Assembly: GCA_938008665.1 (NCBI GenBank)
Contig: CALLKA010000123.1
Span: forward strand, 1-6,138
Origin: an uncultured Bacteroidota bacterium
GTDB taxonomy: Bacteria; Bacteroidota; Bacteroidia; Chitinophagales; Chitinophagaceae
Reading direction: 5' to 3'
Length of the DNA: 6,138 bases
Made by a program: the position numbers and the translations under genes. Of this stretch, positions 1 through 5,501 are shown piece after piece. A model generated the notes under the pieces. It was not told the origin of the DNA and did not search any database. It saw nothing but the letters and a program-made list of their open reading frames with translations. The number at the start of each line of letters is the position of its first letter. Position 1 is the first letter of the stretch.

Positions 1-34
1 AAGAAGAAAAGCAGGTAAAGCAGCAGGTAAATAG
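1..34 (+). CDS. rplF: Large-subunit ribosomal protein uL6 (L6), C-terminal end only
   Basis: Only the last ten codons and the TAG stop are present, in the frame beginning at base 2; base 1 is the last base of the preceding codon. The peptide reads RRKAGKAAGK, the basic lysine/glycine-rich tail I recall from Bacteroidota L6 proteins. L6 binds 23S rRNA near the factor-binding site of the 50S subunit. The position directly before rplR fits the conserved spc operon order (rplF-rplR-rpsE-rpmD-rplO-secY), and this context carries most of the weight of the call. The rest of the gene lies outside the window. Confidence 0.85.
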   Translation, partial: RRKAGKAAGK

Positions 35-52
35 TAATTAAAAAAACAAGGA

Positions 53-69
53 TCCCGGCAGCATCGGGA
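53..69 (+). promoter_or_regulatory. GC-rich hairpin in the rplF-rplR spacer
   Basis: TCCCGG (53-58) pairs with TCGGGA (64-69) around a 5-nt loop (CAGCA), giving five Watson-Crick pairs and one G-T pair. It stands out in an otherwise A/T-rich 52-nt spacer. No T run follows (the next bases are AACATAAAATAAATAAT), so it does not look like a terminator. It could be an mRNA-stability or processing element, or a protein-binding site. Its role is not known from the sequence. Confidence 0.5.
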
Positions 70-86
70 AACATAAAATAAATAAT

Positions 87-437
87 ATGAGTAAATTAGC
101 TCAAAGACAAAAGATCAGATACAGAATTCGCAAAAAAGTACAAGGTACTGCGGCTAAACCTCGTTTATCTGTATTCAGAAGCAACGCAGACATTTACTGT
201 CAATTGATTGACGACGTGAATGGCGTTACTTTAGCAGCATCATCTTCAAGAGAAGCAGATATTGCAGCACAAAAAGTTGCTAAAATTGACAAAGCTAAAT
301 TAGCAGGTCAATCAGTAGCTAAAAAAGCAGCAGCATTATCAATCACAACTTGTGTATTTGACAGAGGTGGTAATTTATATCATGGTCGAATCAAAGCGGT
401 GGCTGAAGGCGCTAGAGAAGGTGGACTTCAATTTTAA
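87..437 (+). CDS. rplR: 50S ribosomal protein uL18 (L18)
   Basis: A complete 116-residue protein, the usual length for bacterial L18, which binds 5S rRNA and anchors it in the central protuberance of the 50S subunit. The basic N-terminal tail (residues 1-25, rich in R and K) matches the RNA-binding extension of the family. RLSVFRS (26-32), FDRGG (91-95) and the closing segment YHGRIKAVAEGAREGGLQF (98-116) are family hallmarks. The ATG at 87 is preceded by A/T-rich sequence with no Shine-Dalgarno motif, as is normal in Bacteroidota, and the protein begins where homologues do. The gene lies between rplF and rpsE, 26 nt before rpsE, and is presumably transcribed as part of the spc operon. Confidence 0.98.
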   Translation: MSKLAQRQKIRYRIRKKVQGTAAKPRLSVFRSNADIYCQLIDDVNGVTLAASSSREADIAAQKVAKIDKAKLAGQSVAKKAAALSITTCVFDRGGNLYHGRIKAVAEGAREGGLQF

Positions 438-463
438 TTTGATAAAAATACTAATAGAAAATC

Positions 464-985
464 ATGTCTAAAGTAAATGTAAATAAGGTTAAAGCAGGTG
501 GTGATGTGGAACTAAAAGAAAAAGTAGTTTCTATCAACCGTGTAGTTAAAACAACAAAAGGTGGTCGTACTTTTAGCTTTTCAGCTTTAGTAGTAGTTGG
601 TAACGAAAATGGCGTTGTAGGTCAAGGATTAGGAAAAGCCAAAGAAGTTCAAGAAGCTATTACAAAAGGTATCGAAGATGCAAAAAAGAATTTGGTTAAA
701 GTACCTGTAATGCACGGAACTATTCCTCATGAGCAATTAGCGAAGGATGGTGCTGCAAAAGTTTTAATCAAACCAGCTGCACACGGAGCGGGTGTAATTG
801 CGGGTGGTAGCATGCGTGCGGTATTAGAAAGCGCTGGTATCACTGACGTATTAGCTAAAAGTTTAGGATCTGCAAACCCACACAATGTGGTTAAAGCAAC
901 TATCAAAGCTTTGGGTTTATTACGTGAACCAATTCAAATAGCAAAAACAAGAAATATTAAATTATCTAAAGTGTTTAACGGATAA
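464..985 (+). CDS. rpsE: 30S ribosomal protein uS5 (S5)
   Basis: A 173-residue S5, a 30S protein that lies at the mRNA entry side and contributes to decoding accuracy. The N-terminal double-stranded-RNA-binding-like domain covers about residues 15-80. It contains the loop INRVVKTTKGGRTFSFSAL (24-42) with KGGR at 32-35, the region where spectinomycin-resistance changes map in other bacteria; nothing in it looks obviously mutated. The C-terminal domain begins near GTIPHE (85-90) and contains the GAGVIAGGSMRAVLE stretch (108-122) and the NPHNVVKATIKAL helix (138-150). The ATG at 464 follows an A-rich leader without a Shine-Dalgarno sequence. A 41-nt A/T-rich spacer separates it from rpmD; I see no hairpin in that spacer. 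Confidence 0.98.
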   Translation: MSKVNVNKVKAGGDVELKEKVVSINRVVKTTKGGRTFSFSALVVVGNENGVVGQGLGKAKEVQEAITKGIEDAKKNLVKVPVMHGTIPHEQLAKDGAAKVLIKPAAHGAGVIAGGSMRAVLESAGITDVLAKSLGSANPHNVVKATIKALGLLREPIQIAKTRNIKLSKVFNG

Positions 986-1026
986 TATATCCTTAAAACT
1001 TTTATTTAATACTCATAAATAATTCA

Positions 1027-1212
1027 ATGATGAAAAAGATAAAAATTACTCAAGTAAAAAGTGGCATCGACAGATCTGAGCGTCAAAAACAAACTTTGAT
1101 TGCGTTAGGTTTGAAAAAAATGCATGCTTCTAAAGAAGTAGAGGCGACTCCTCAAATTTTGGGTATGGTAAATAAAGTATTACACTTAGTAAAAGTGGAA
1201 GAAATCGCTTAA
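1027..1212 (+). CDS. rpmD: 50S ribosomal protein uL30 (L30)
   Basis: A 61-residue protein of the normal size for bacterial L30, a small 50S protein that contacts 23S rRNA. The opening KIKITQVKSGIDRSERQKQT (from residue 4) and the following LGLKK match the L30 signature, and VEATPQILGMVNKVLHLVKVEE is the typical second half in Bacteroidota. Two consecutive ATG codons (1027 and 1030) make the exact start uncertain by one residue. There is no Shine-Dalgarno sequence to decide between them. The position between rpsE and rplO is the canonical spc order. L30 is missing from some bacterial lineages, so its presence is mildly informative. Confidence 0.96.
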   Translation: MMKKIKITQVKSGIDRSERQKQTLIALGLKKMHASKEVEATPQILGMVNKVLHLVKVEEIA

Positions 1213-1237
1213 TCAGCATTTCTTAATTATTTAAATG

Positions 1238-1254
1238 CGAGGGGTGATCCCCCG
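1238..1254 (+). promoter_or_regulatory. GC-rich hairpin in the rpmD-rplO spacer
   Basis: GGGG (1241-1244) pairs with CCCC (1249-1252) around a TGAT tetraloop. The stem extends outward by C1238-G1254 and G1239-C1253 if A1240 is bulged. This is the most GC-rich piece in the surrounding sequence. It sits 20 nt before the true rplO start at 1274 and has no T run behind it, so it is not a terminator. It shares the string GATCCC with the hairpin at 53-69. It may protect mRNA ends or bind a ribosomal protein; neither can be shown here. Confidence 0.5.
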
Positions 1255-1273
1255 AAAGTACAAAATCAAAAAA

Positions 1274-1720
1274 ATGAAATTACACAATTTAAAACCTGCG
1301 GAAGGTTCAGTTCACAAAGCAATTAGAATTGGTCGTGGTGAAGCATCTGGTAAAGGTGGTACATCAACAAAAGGTAACAAAGGTGGTCAAAGCCGTGCTG
1401 GTTACAAAAGCAAAATGGCACATGAAGGTGGTCAAATGCCTATCCAACGCCGTGTTCCAAAGCGTGGATTTAAAAACATCAATCGTATTGATTATAAAGT
1501 GTTTAATTTAGGTCAATTGGATCAATTGATTGAGAAATATGGTTTCACAGAAATCACTCCTGAAAATTTATACATGAATAGTTTAATTAGCCGTACTGAT
1601 TTAGTAAAGGTTTTGGCTAATGGGGAATTAAAAACAAAAATCAATTTCAGAGTTAACGCTGCAAGCAAGAAAGCACAGGATGCAATTGTTGCTGCAGGGG
1701 GTACTATTGAAATAATTTAA
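1274..1720 (+). CDS. rplO: 50S ribosomal protein uL15 (L15)
   Basis: A 148-residue L15, a late-assembly 50S protein whose long glycine- and lysine-rich N-terminal arm threads into 23S rRNA. That arm is plain at residues 19-60: IGRGEASGKGGTSTKGNKGG, then RAGYKSKM and EGGQMPIQRR. VPKRGFKNIN (61-70) and the globular domain follow, ending in AGGTIEII. I start the gene at 1274, because homologues begin MKLHNLKPAEGS. The in-frame ATG at 1235 would add 13 residues (MRGVIPRKYKIKK), and the hairpin at 1238-1254 lies inside that extension. The A-rich run just before 1274 fits initiation in this phylum. The gene is 61 nt after rpmD and 81 nt before secY. Confidence 0.97.
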   Translation: MKLHNLKPAEGSVHKAIRIGRGEASGKGGTSTKGNKGGQSRAGYKSKMAHEGGQMPIQRRVPKRGFKNINRIDYKVFNLGQLDQLIEKYGFTEITPENLYMNSLISRTDLVKVLANGELKTKINFRVNAASKKAQDAIVAAGGTIEII

Positions 1721-1747
1721 TGTTTTTATTGTATATTGTGAGTAGCG

Positions 1748-1787
1748 TTTTAAAAGCAACTTATGATTTTAAAATTCCTTTAGGGAA
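1748..1787 (+). promoter_or_regulatory. Adjacent hairpins in the rplO-secY spacer
   Basis: The palindrome TTTTAAAA occurs at 1748-1755 and again at 1767-1774. The two copies can pair with each other as an 8-bp A/T stem around an 11-nt loop. Directly after it, TTCC (1775-1778) pairs with GGAA (1784-1787) around a 5-nt loop. The structures are weak thermodynamically and could be chance in AT-rich DNA. This 81-nt gap is the longest spacer within the ribosomal cluster and precedes the only membrane-protein gene, so translational or stability control of secY is possible but unproven. I see no TAnnTTTG promoter box in the gap. Confidence 0.3.
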
Positions 1788-1801
1788 ATAATTAAACAAA
1801 G

Positions 1802-3148
1802 ATGAAAAAATTACTAGGCACCTTTAAAAATATCTGGGCGATTGACGAACTTAAAAATAAAATTTTAGTTACGCTTGCGCTTGTATTAGCTTATCGTATT
1901 GGTGCGCAAATTACTTTACCAGGTATTAATCCTTTAGCTATCGAAGCTGCACAAAAAGCAGGAGGCAACAATGGCTTATTGGGCATTTTTGATATGTTTG
2001 CTGGTGGTGCTTTTTCACAAGCATCTGTTTTGGCTTTAGGTATTATGCCTTACATTTCTGCTTCTATCTTCATGCAATTAATGACCATTTTAGTTCCGCA
2101 ATTACAAAAGGTACAAAAGGAAGGAGAAAGCGGTCGTAATAAAATAAATCAATGGACACGTTATTTAACAGTCATCGTAACTACTTTTCAAGCAGGTGCG
2201 TATGTTGCTTATTTAAATAGCCCAGGATATGCAGATGCGTTGATTCCTGCATACAAACCTTTCTTCTGGTTCTCTACTGTTATTACATTAACTGCAGGTA
2301 CTTTATTTGTAATGTGGTTAGGTGAAAAAATTCAAGATAAGGGTTTGGGTAATGGAACTTCAATCATCATCATGGTAGGTATCTTAGGTAGATTACCACA
2401 ATCATTGATTATGGAATTTGGTTCTAAAAGCCAAAAAGGTGGTGGCGGATTGTTAATTTTCTTAATTGAAATTGCAATTTTAGTTACGATCATCATGGGG
2501 TTAATCATCTTAGTACAAGGGGTTAGAAAAATCCCGGTTACTTATGCAAAACAAGTTATTGGCGGATCTCAAGTAGGAGGTGCAAGACAATTTTTACCTG
2601 TAAAAGTGAATAGTGCTGGTGTTATGCCAATCATTTTTGCGCAAGCAATTATGTTCTTACCTACATTGGTTTCATTTACAAATTTAGATTCTGCACAAGG
2701 TATTGTAAGAATATTCAATGATCATAGTAATGCTTGGTATATGTTAATATACTCTGTAATGGTCATTGGTTTTACTTTCTTATATACAGCTTTGATTTTT
2801 AATCCAAAGCAAATTTCTGAAGATTTAAAACGTAACAATGGATTTATTCCTGGTGTTAAGCCTGGACAACCAACCACTGACTATATTGGAGCAGTTATGG
2901 ATAGAATCACTTTACCTGGTGCTATATTTTTAGCATTGGTGGGTATTTTGCCAGGGTTTGCTCAAAAATTAGGGGTTACACAAGGATTCAGTACTTTCTT
3001 TGGTGGAACATCATTATTAATCATGGTAGGTGTTGTATTAGATACTTTACAACAAATTGAAACCTACTTATTAATGCGTCAATATGATGGCTTAATGAAT
3101 TCTGGACGTGTTCAAGGTCGTAATCCAATGACCAATTCGCCTATTTAG
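1802..3148 (+). CDS. secY: Preprotein translocase channel subunit SecY
   Basis: A 448-residue polytopic membrane protein of the usual SecY length, forming with SecE and SecG the channel for protein export and membrane insertion. Ten hydrophobic segments are visible, at about residues 19-39, 75-98, 119-139, 154-173, 185-200, 216-240, 273-291, 310-333, 370-387 and 398-415. The plug region GLLGIFDMFAGGAF (58-71) follows segment 1. The cytosolic loop VRKIPVTYAKQ (241-251) and the SecA/ribosome-contacting loop NGFIPGVKPGQPT (346-358) are diagnostic. In that loop K353 stands where E. coli has the functionally important R357. The ATG at 1802 follows an A-rich stretch. It closes the spc cluster, followed by a terminator-like hairpin. 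Confidence 0.98.
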   Translation: MKKLLGTFKNIWAIDELKNKILVTLALVLAYRIGAQITLPGINPLAIEAAQKAGGNNGLLGIFDMFAGGAFSQASVLALGIMPYISASIFMQLMTILVPQLQKVQKEGESGRNKINQWTRYLTVIVTTFQAGAYVAYLNSPGYADALIPAYKPFFWFSTVITLTAGTLFVMWLGEKIQDKGLGNGTSIIIMVGILGRLPQSLIMEFGSKSQKGGGGLLIFLIEIAILVTIIMGLIILVQGVRKIPVTYAKQVIGGSQVGGARQFLPVKVNSAGVMPIIFAQAIMFLPTLVSFTNLDSAQGIVRIFNDHSNAWYMLIYSVMVIGFTFLYTALIFNPKQISEDLKRNNGFIPGVKPGQPTTDYIGAVMDRITLPGAIFLALVGILPGFAQKLGVTQGFSTFFGGTSLLIMVGVVLDTLQQIETYLLMRQYDGLMNSGRVQGRNPMTNSPI

Positions 3149-3179
3149 GCTAATGGTTACTTTAAAAATATTTATCTTT

Positions 3180-3216
3180 ACAAACCTGTCCATTAAAGGC
3201 AGGTTTGTTTCGTTTT
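3180..3216 (+). terminator. Terminator-like hairpin between secY and map
   Basis: ACAAACCTG (3180-3188) pairs perfectly with CAGGTTTGT (3200-3208). Adding T3189-G3199 and C3190-G3198 gives an 11-pair stem with a 7-nt loop (CATTAAA). The following bases TTCGTTTT form a T-rich but interrupted tail. It lies 32 nt after the secY stop and is the best intrinsic terminator candidate in the window. It would end, or partly attenuate, spc operon transcription. Because the map start is only 25 nt past the stem, map may depend on read-through. Confidence 0.7.
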
Positions 3217-3232
3217 AAGACAAGCTCAATCT

Positions 3233-4036
3233 ATGGTGCATATAAAAACAGAGGATCAGGTAAAATTAATGCAGGAAGCTGCGTTGTTGGTAAGTAAAAC
3301 TTTAACACAGGTAGCTACTATATTAAAGCCTGGTATGTCTACATTGGATGTTGATCAGTTTTGTATGCAGTTCGTTAAAGATCATAATGCAACACTTTCA
3401 TTTTACAATTACCATGGCTATCCGCATAATATATGTGCATCAGTGAATGATGTAGTAGTACATGGCTTTCCGAATAAAACACCATTGAAGGAAGGAGATA
3501 TTGTATCCATTGATTTAGGGGTTGTATTAAATGGTTGGCATGGGGATCATGCATATACTTTTATATTAGGTGATGTAGCTCCTGATATTTTACAATTAGT
3601 AAAAGTGACCAAGGAGTCCTTGTATAAAGGAATTGAAAAAGCAATTGTAAATAATCGAGTGGGTGATATTAGTTTTGCAATACAAGAACATACCGAAAAG
3701 TTACATGGTTATGGCGTTGTACGTGAATTAGTAGGACATGGATTAGGGAAGTCATTACATGAGGATCCGCAAGTACCTAATTACGGTAAAAGAGGCACAG
3801 GATTAAAGATGAAAGAAAATTTAGTATTGGCAATTGAGCCAATGATTAATATGGGCACCCATAAAGTGTTTACAGAGGAGGACGGCTGGACAGTAAAAAC
3901 ACAGGATGGTAAAATGTCAGTTCACTTTGAACATGATGTTTGTGTAAAAGACAAAGAAGCATTGATTCTTTCTGATTTCAGTATGATTGAAGCTGCAGAA
4001 AAAAAGAATTCAAATTTGAATAGCGCTTATTATTAG
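3233..4036 (+). CDS. map: Type I methionine aminopeptidase
   Basis: A 267-residue cytosolic metalloprotease that removes the initiator methionine from nascent proteins with a small second residue. The pita-bread fold's two-metal ligand set is complete: D94 (in VSIDLG), D105 (in WHGDHAYTF), H169 (in GHGLGK), E202 (in AIEPMIN) and E233 (in HFEHDV). Their spacing closely matches E. coli Map (D97, D108, H171, E204, E235). The substrate-side histidines H77 (VVHG) and H176 (LHEDP) are also present. There is no N-terminal zinc-finger extension, so it is the short bacterial form. The C-terminal tail after about residue 250 is polar and looks unstructured. The ATG at 3233 has no Shine-Dalgarno. Placement after secY is common, but here a hairpin intervenes. 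Confidence 0.97.
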   Translation: MVHIKTEDQVKLMQEAALLVSKTLTQVATILKPGMSTLDVDQFCMQFVKDHNATLSFYNYHGYPHNICASVNDVVVHGFPNKTPLKEGDIVSIDLGVVLNGWHGDHAYTFILGDVAPDILQLVKVTKESLYKGIEKAIVNNRVGDISFAIQEHTEKLHGYGVVRELVGHGLGKSLHEDPQVPNYGKRGTGLKMKENLVLAIEPMINMGTHKVFTEEDGWTVKTQDGKMSVHFEHDVCVKDKEALILSDFSMIEAAEKKNSNLNSAYY

Positions 4037-4048
4037 TTGTCAATAATT

Positions 4049-4084
4049 AATAAAAGCTTTTCTTTTGGGAATCGCTTTTATTTT
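4049..4084 (+). terminator. Probable terminator after map
   Basis: AATAAAAGC (4049-4057) pairs perfectly over 9 bp with GCTTTTATT (4074-4082) around a 16-nt loop. The 3' arm and the two bases after it give a T-rich end. It begins 12 nt after the map stop. The stem is A/T-rich and the loop is large, so it is weaker than the hairpin after secY. AAAAGCTTTT (4052-4061) is itself palindromic and could form a competing fold. The flavoprotein ATG follows 28 nt after the T run. Confidence 0.5.
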
Positions 4085-4112
4085 GCATCCTCGTTTCCAA
4101 AATTATAATCAC

Positions 4113-5351
4113 ATGGAAAATAAAAAAATAGTCATCGTTGGTGGGGGTGCCGCAGGATTTTTTTGTGCCATCCATGTGGCAGAGCTACATCCGAATTGGG
4201 AGATTACAATTTTAGAAAAATCAACAAAGGTATTAGCAAAGGTAAGAGTAAGTGGCGGCGGTCGTTGTAATGTAACACATGCCTGTCCCGATATTGAAAT
4301 GCTATTGAAAAAATATCCAAGAGGCCAACGTTTTTTAAAAAAATCATTTTATCAATTTGCTACAAAAAATACGATTGAATGGTTTGCAAAAAATGGGGTG
4401 GATTTGCATACAGAAAAGGATGGTAGGATGTTTCCAATCACAAATAATTCAGAAACCATTATAGATTGTTTTTTAAGAAAAATACAACAATATAAAATTC
4501 AAGTATTAACCCAACACGAGGTTATTGATATTTTAAGTAACGCAACAAATACACAACAATTTACCATTCAATTAAAAGGCAAGCCCAACTTGCAAGCGGA
4601 TGCAGTTTGTTTGGCAACAGGCGGCATGTTAAAAGCAGAAAAATTACCATGGCTCACTAATTTTGGACATACCATAGTGGATCCAGTGCCTTCCTTATTT
4701 ACATTTAATATTGTCGATAAAAATATAACAACATTAATGGGTGTTGCAGTGGACAATGCAACCATACAATGGAAGGGAGTAAAAAATATTGAAAAAGGAC
4801 CCTTGTTAATCACCCATTGGGGGATTAGTGGCCCAGCTGCAATTAAATTATCTGCATGGTGCGCGCGCGAATTAGCGAATGATAATTATGAAGGTGAAAT
4901 TTTAATTAATTGGACACCTGAATATAATGAAGCCACTTTAAAAATGGAGTGGATTAATTTAAGAATGGATTTAGGTCGACGTGAAATAGGTACAAAAAAT
5001 CCTTTTAATTTACCACAACGCTTGTGGCAATTTTTATTGCAACAAGCAGGAATTCCATTGAATACAAAATGGGCCGATTTGAAAAGTACAAATCAACAAC
5101 AGCTCATTCAATTACTCACCAGAACTAATTTGCAGGTTAAAGGTAAAACTACTTTTAAAGAAGAGTTTGTTACTTGCGGCGGGATTGAATTAACTGAAAT
5201 AGAAGCGATGACTATGGAAAGTAAATTGATACCTGGACTACATTTTGCAGGCGAAATGATGGATGTGGATGGCATTACGGGGGGATTTAATTTTCAACAT
5301 GCTTGGACCTCTGGTTGGCTGGCAGCTGCGCATATGAGTGCCGACGAATAA
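4113..5351 (+). CDS. HI0933/BaiN-family FAD-dependent flavoprotein (YhiN-like)
   Basis: A 412-residue protein, normal for the HI0933-like family of putative NAD(P)/FAD-dependent oxidoreductases (E. coli YhiN, clostridial BaiN). The FAD-binding Rossmann motif IVIVGGGAAG (residues 6-15) is followed by the ribose-binding acidic residue E35 in ILEK. The family signature VSGGGRCNVTH is at 46-56. The C-terminal FAD-contacting block runs from CGGIEL (355-360) through FAGEMMDVDGITGGFNFQHAW (378-398). No signal peptide or membrane segment is seen, so it should be cytosolic. I start at ATG 4113, since MENKKIVIVGGG is the normal beginning; the upstream in-frame TTG (4065) lies in the hairpin loop of the preceding terminator. 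The physiological substrate of most members is unknown, and a bile-acid role should not be assumed from the BaiN name. Confidence 0.92.
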   Translation: MENKKIVIVGGGAAGFFCAIHVAELHPNWEITILEKSTKVLAKVRVSGGGRCNVTHACPDIEMLLKKYPRGQRFLKKSFYQFATKNTIEWFAKNGVDLHTEKDGRMFPITNNSETIIDCFLRKIQQYKIQVLTQHEVIDILSNATNTQQFTIQLKGKPNLQADAVCLATGGMLKAEKLPWLTNFGHTIVDPVPSLFTFNIVDKNITTLMGVAVDNATIQWKGVKNIEKGPLLITHWGISGPAAIKLSAWCARELANDNYEGEILINWTPEYNEATLKMEWINLRMDLGRREIGTKNPFNLPQRLWQFLLQQAGIPLNTKWADLKSTNQQQLIQLLTRTNLQVKGKTTFKEEFVTCGGIELTEIEAMTMESKLIPGLHFAGEMMDVDGITGGFNFQHAWTSGWLAAAHMSADE

Positions 5352-5418
5352 ATAGGCAAAACCAGATCCAAAATCCTTCTTTTTTACTATTGATTATCAG
5401 TAAGTTATATTTTATCTA

Positions 5419-5450
5419 TGGCCATTTTTTAGGCCAAATTCATTCTTTTT
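5419..5450 (+). terminator. Possible terminator after the flavoprotein gene
   Basis: TGGCC (5419-5423) pairs with GGCCA (5432-5436) around an 8-nt loop (ATTTTTTA), 67 nt after the flavoprotein stop. The stem is short but GC-rich. The T run (5446 onward) starts about 9 nt after the stem rather than directly behind it, which weakens the case. It would insulate rpsA from upstream transcription. Between the stop at 5351 and this hairpin I see nothing else recognisable. Confidence 0.4.
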
Positions 5451-5465
5451 TTCCTTCTTTTCTCC

Positions 5466-5473
5466 TACCTTTG
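5466..5473 (+). promoter_or_regulatory. Bacteroidota-type -7 promoter box for rpsA
   Basis: TACCTTTG is an exact match to the TAnnTTTG -7 element used by the primary sigma factor of Bacteroidota. Transcription should start a few bases downstream, near 5477-5479, giving a leader of roughly 24 nt before the rpsA ATG. A TTG/TTTG -33 element at the usual distance is not seen; that place is filled by an uninterrupted pyrimidine run (5443-5466). The match is exact and well placed, but start-site mapping is lacking. Confidence 0.65.
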
Positions 5474-5477
5474 CCGT

Positions 5478-5495
5478 CCGGTTTAAAAACGCCGG
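5478..5495 (+). promoter_or_regulatory. Hairpin in the short rpsA leader
   Basis: CCGG (5478-5481) pairs with CCGG (5492-5495), extended by a T5482-G5491 pair, around an 8-nt A/T-rich loop. An alternative register pairs GTT with AAC inside the loop and bulges two bases. The same sequence reads as a direct repeat, CCGGTTTA then CCGGTTTTA. With the predicted transcription start at about 5478, the mRNA would begin at this stem, which ends 6 nt before the ATG. It may influence initiation on rpsA mRNA. Confidence 0.45.
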
Positions 5496-5501
5496 TTTTA
5501 T

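Noticed and set aside
1235..1273. N-terminal extension of rplO from the in-frame ATG at 1235
   Set aside because: Homologous L15 proteins begin at MKLHNLKPAEG (1274), and a GC-rich hairpin occupies the extension. The 13 extra residues are not part of the family as I know it.
1329..1511. 60-codon open frame in another frame within rplO
   Set aside because: Its composition follows from the glycine/lysine codons of L15 read out of frame; no independent support.
3173..3180. TATCTTTA as a promoter -7 box for map
   Set aside because: It misses the final G of TAnnTTTG, has no -33 element at a suitable distance, and overlaps the base of the terminator-like hairpin.
4079..4085. TATTTTG as a promoter box for the flavoprotein gene
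   Set aside because: It is one base short of TAnnTTTG, overlaps the terminator arm, and no TTG element lies at the required distance upstream.
4065..4112. Upstream TTG start for the flavoprotein
   Set aside because: It lies in the loop of the hairpin at 4049-4082 and would add residues before the FAD motif that homologues lack. The ATG at 4113 gives the usual start.
4568..4813. 81-codon minus-strand open frame
   Set aside because: It lies wholly inside the well-supported flavoprotein gene on the opposite strand, with no promoter or family signal; a chance antisense frame.
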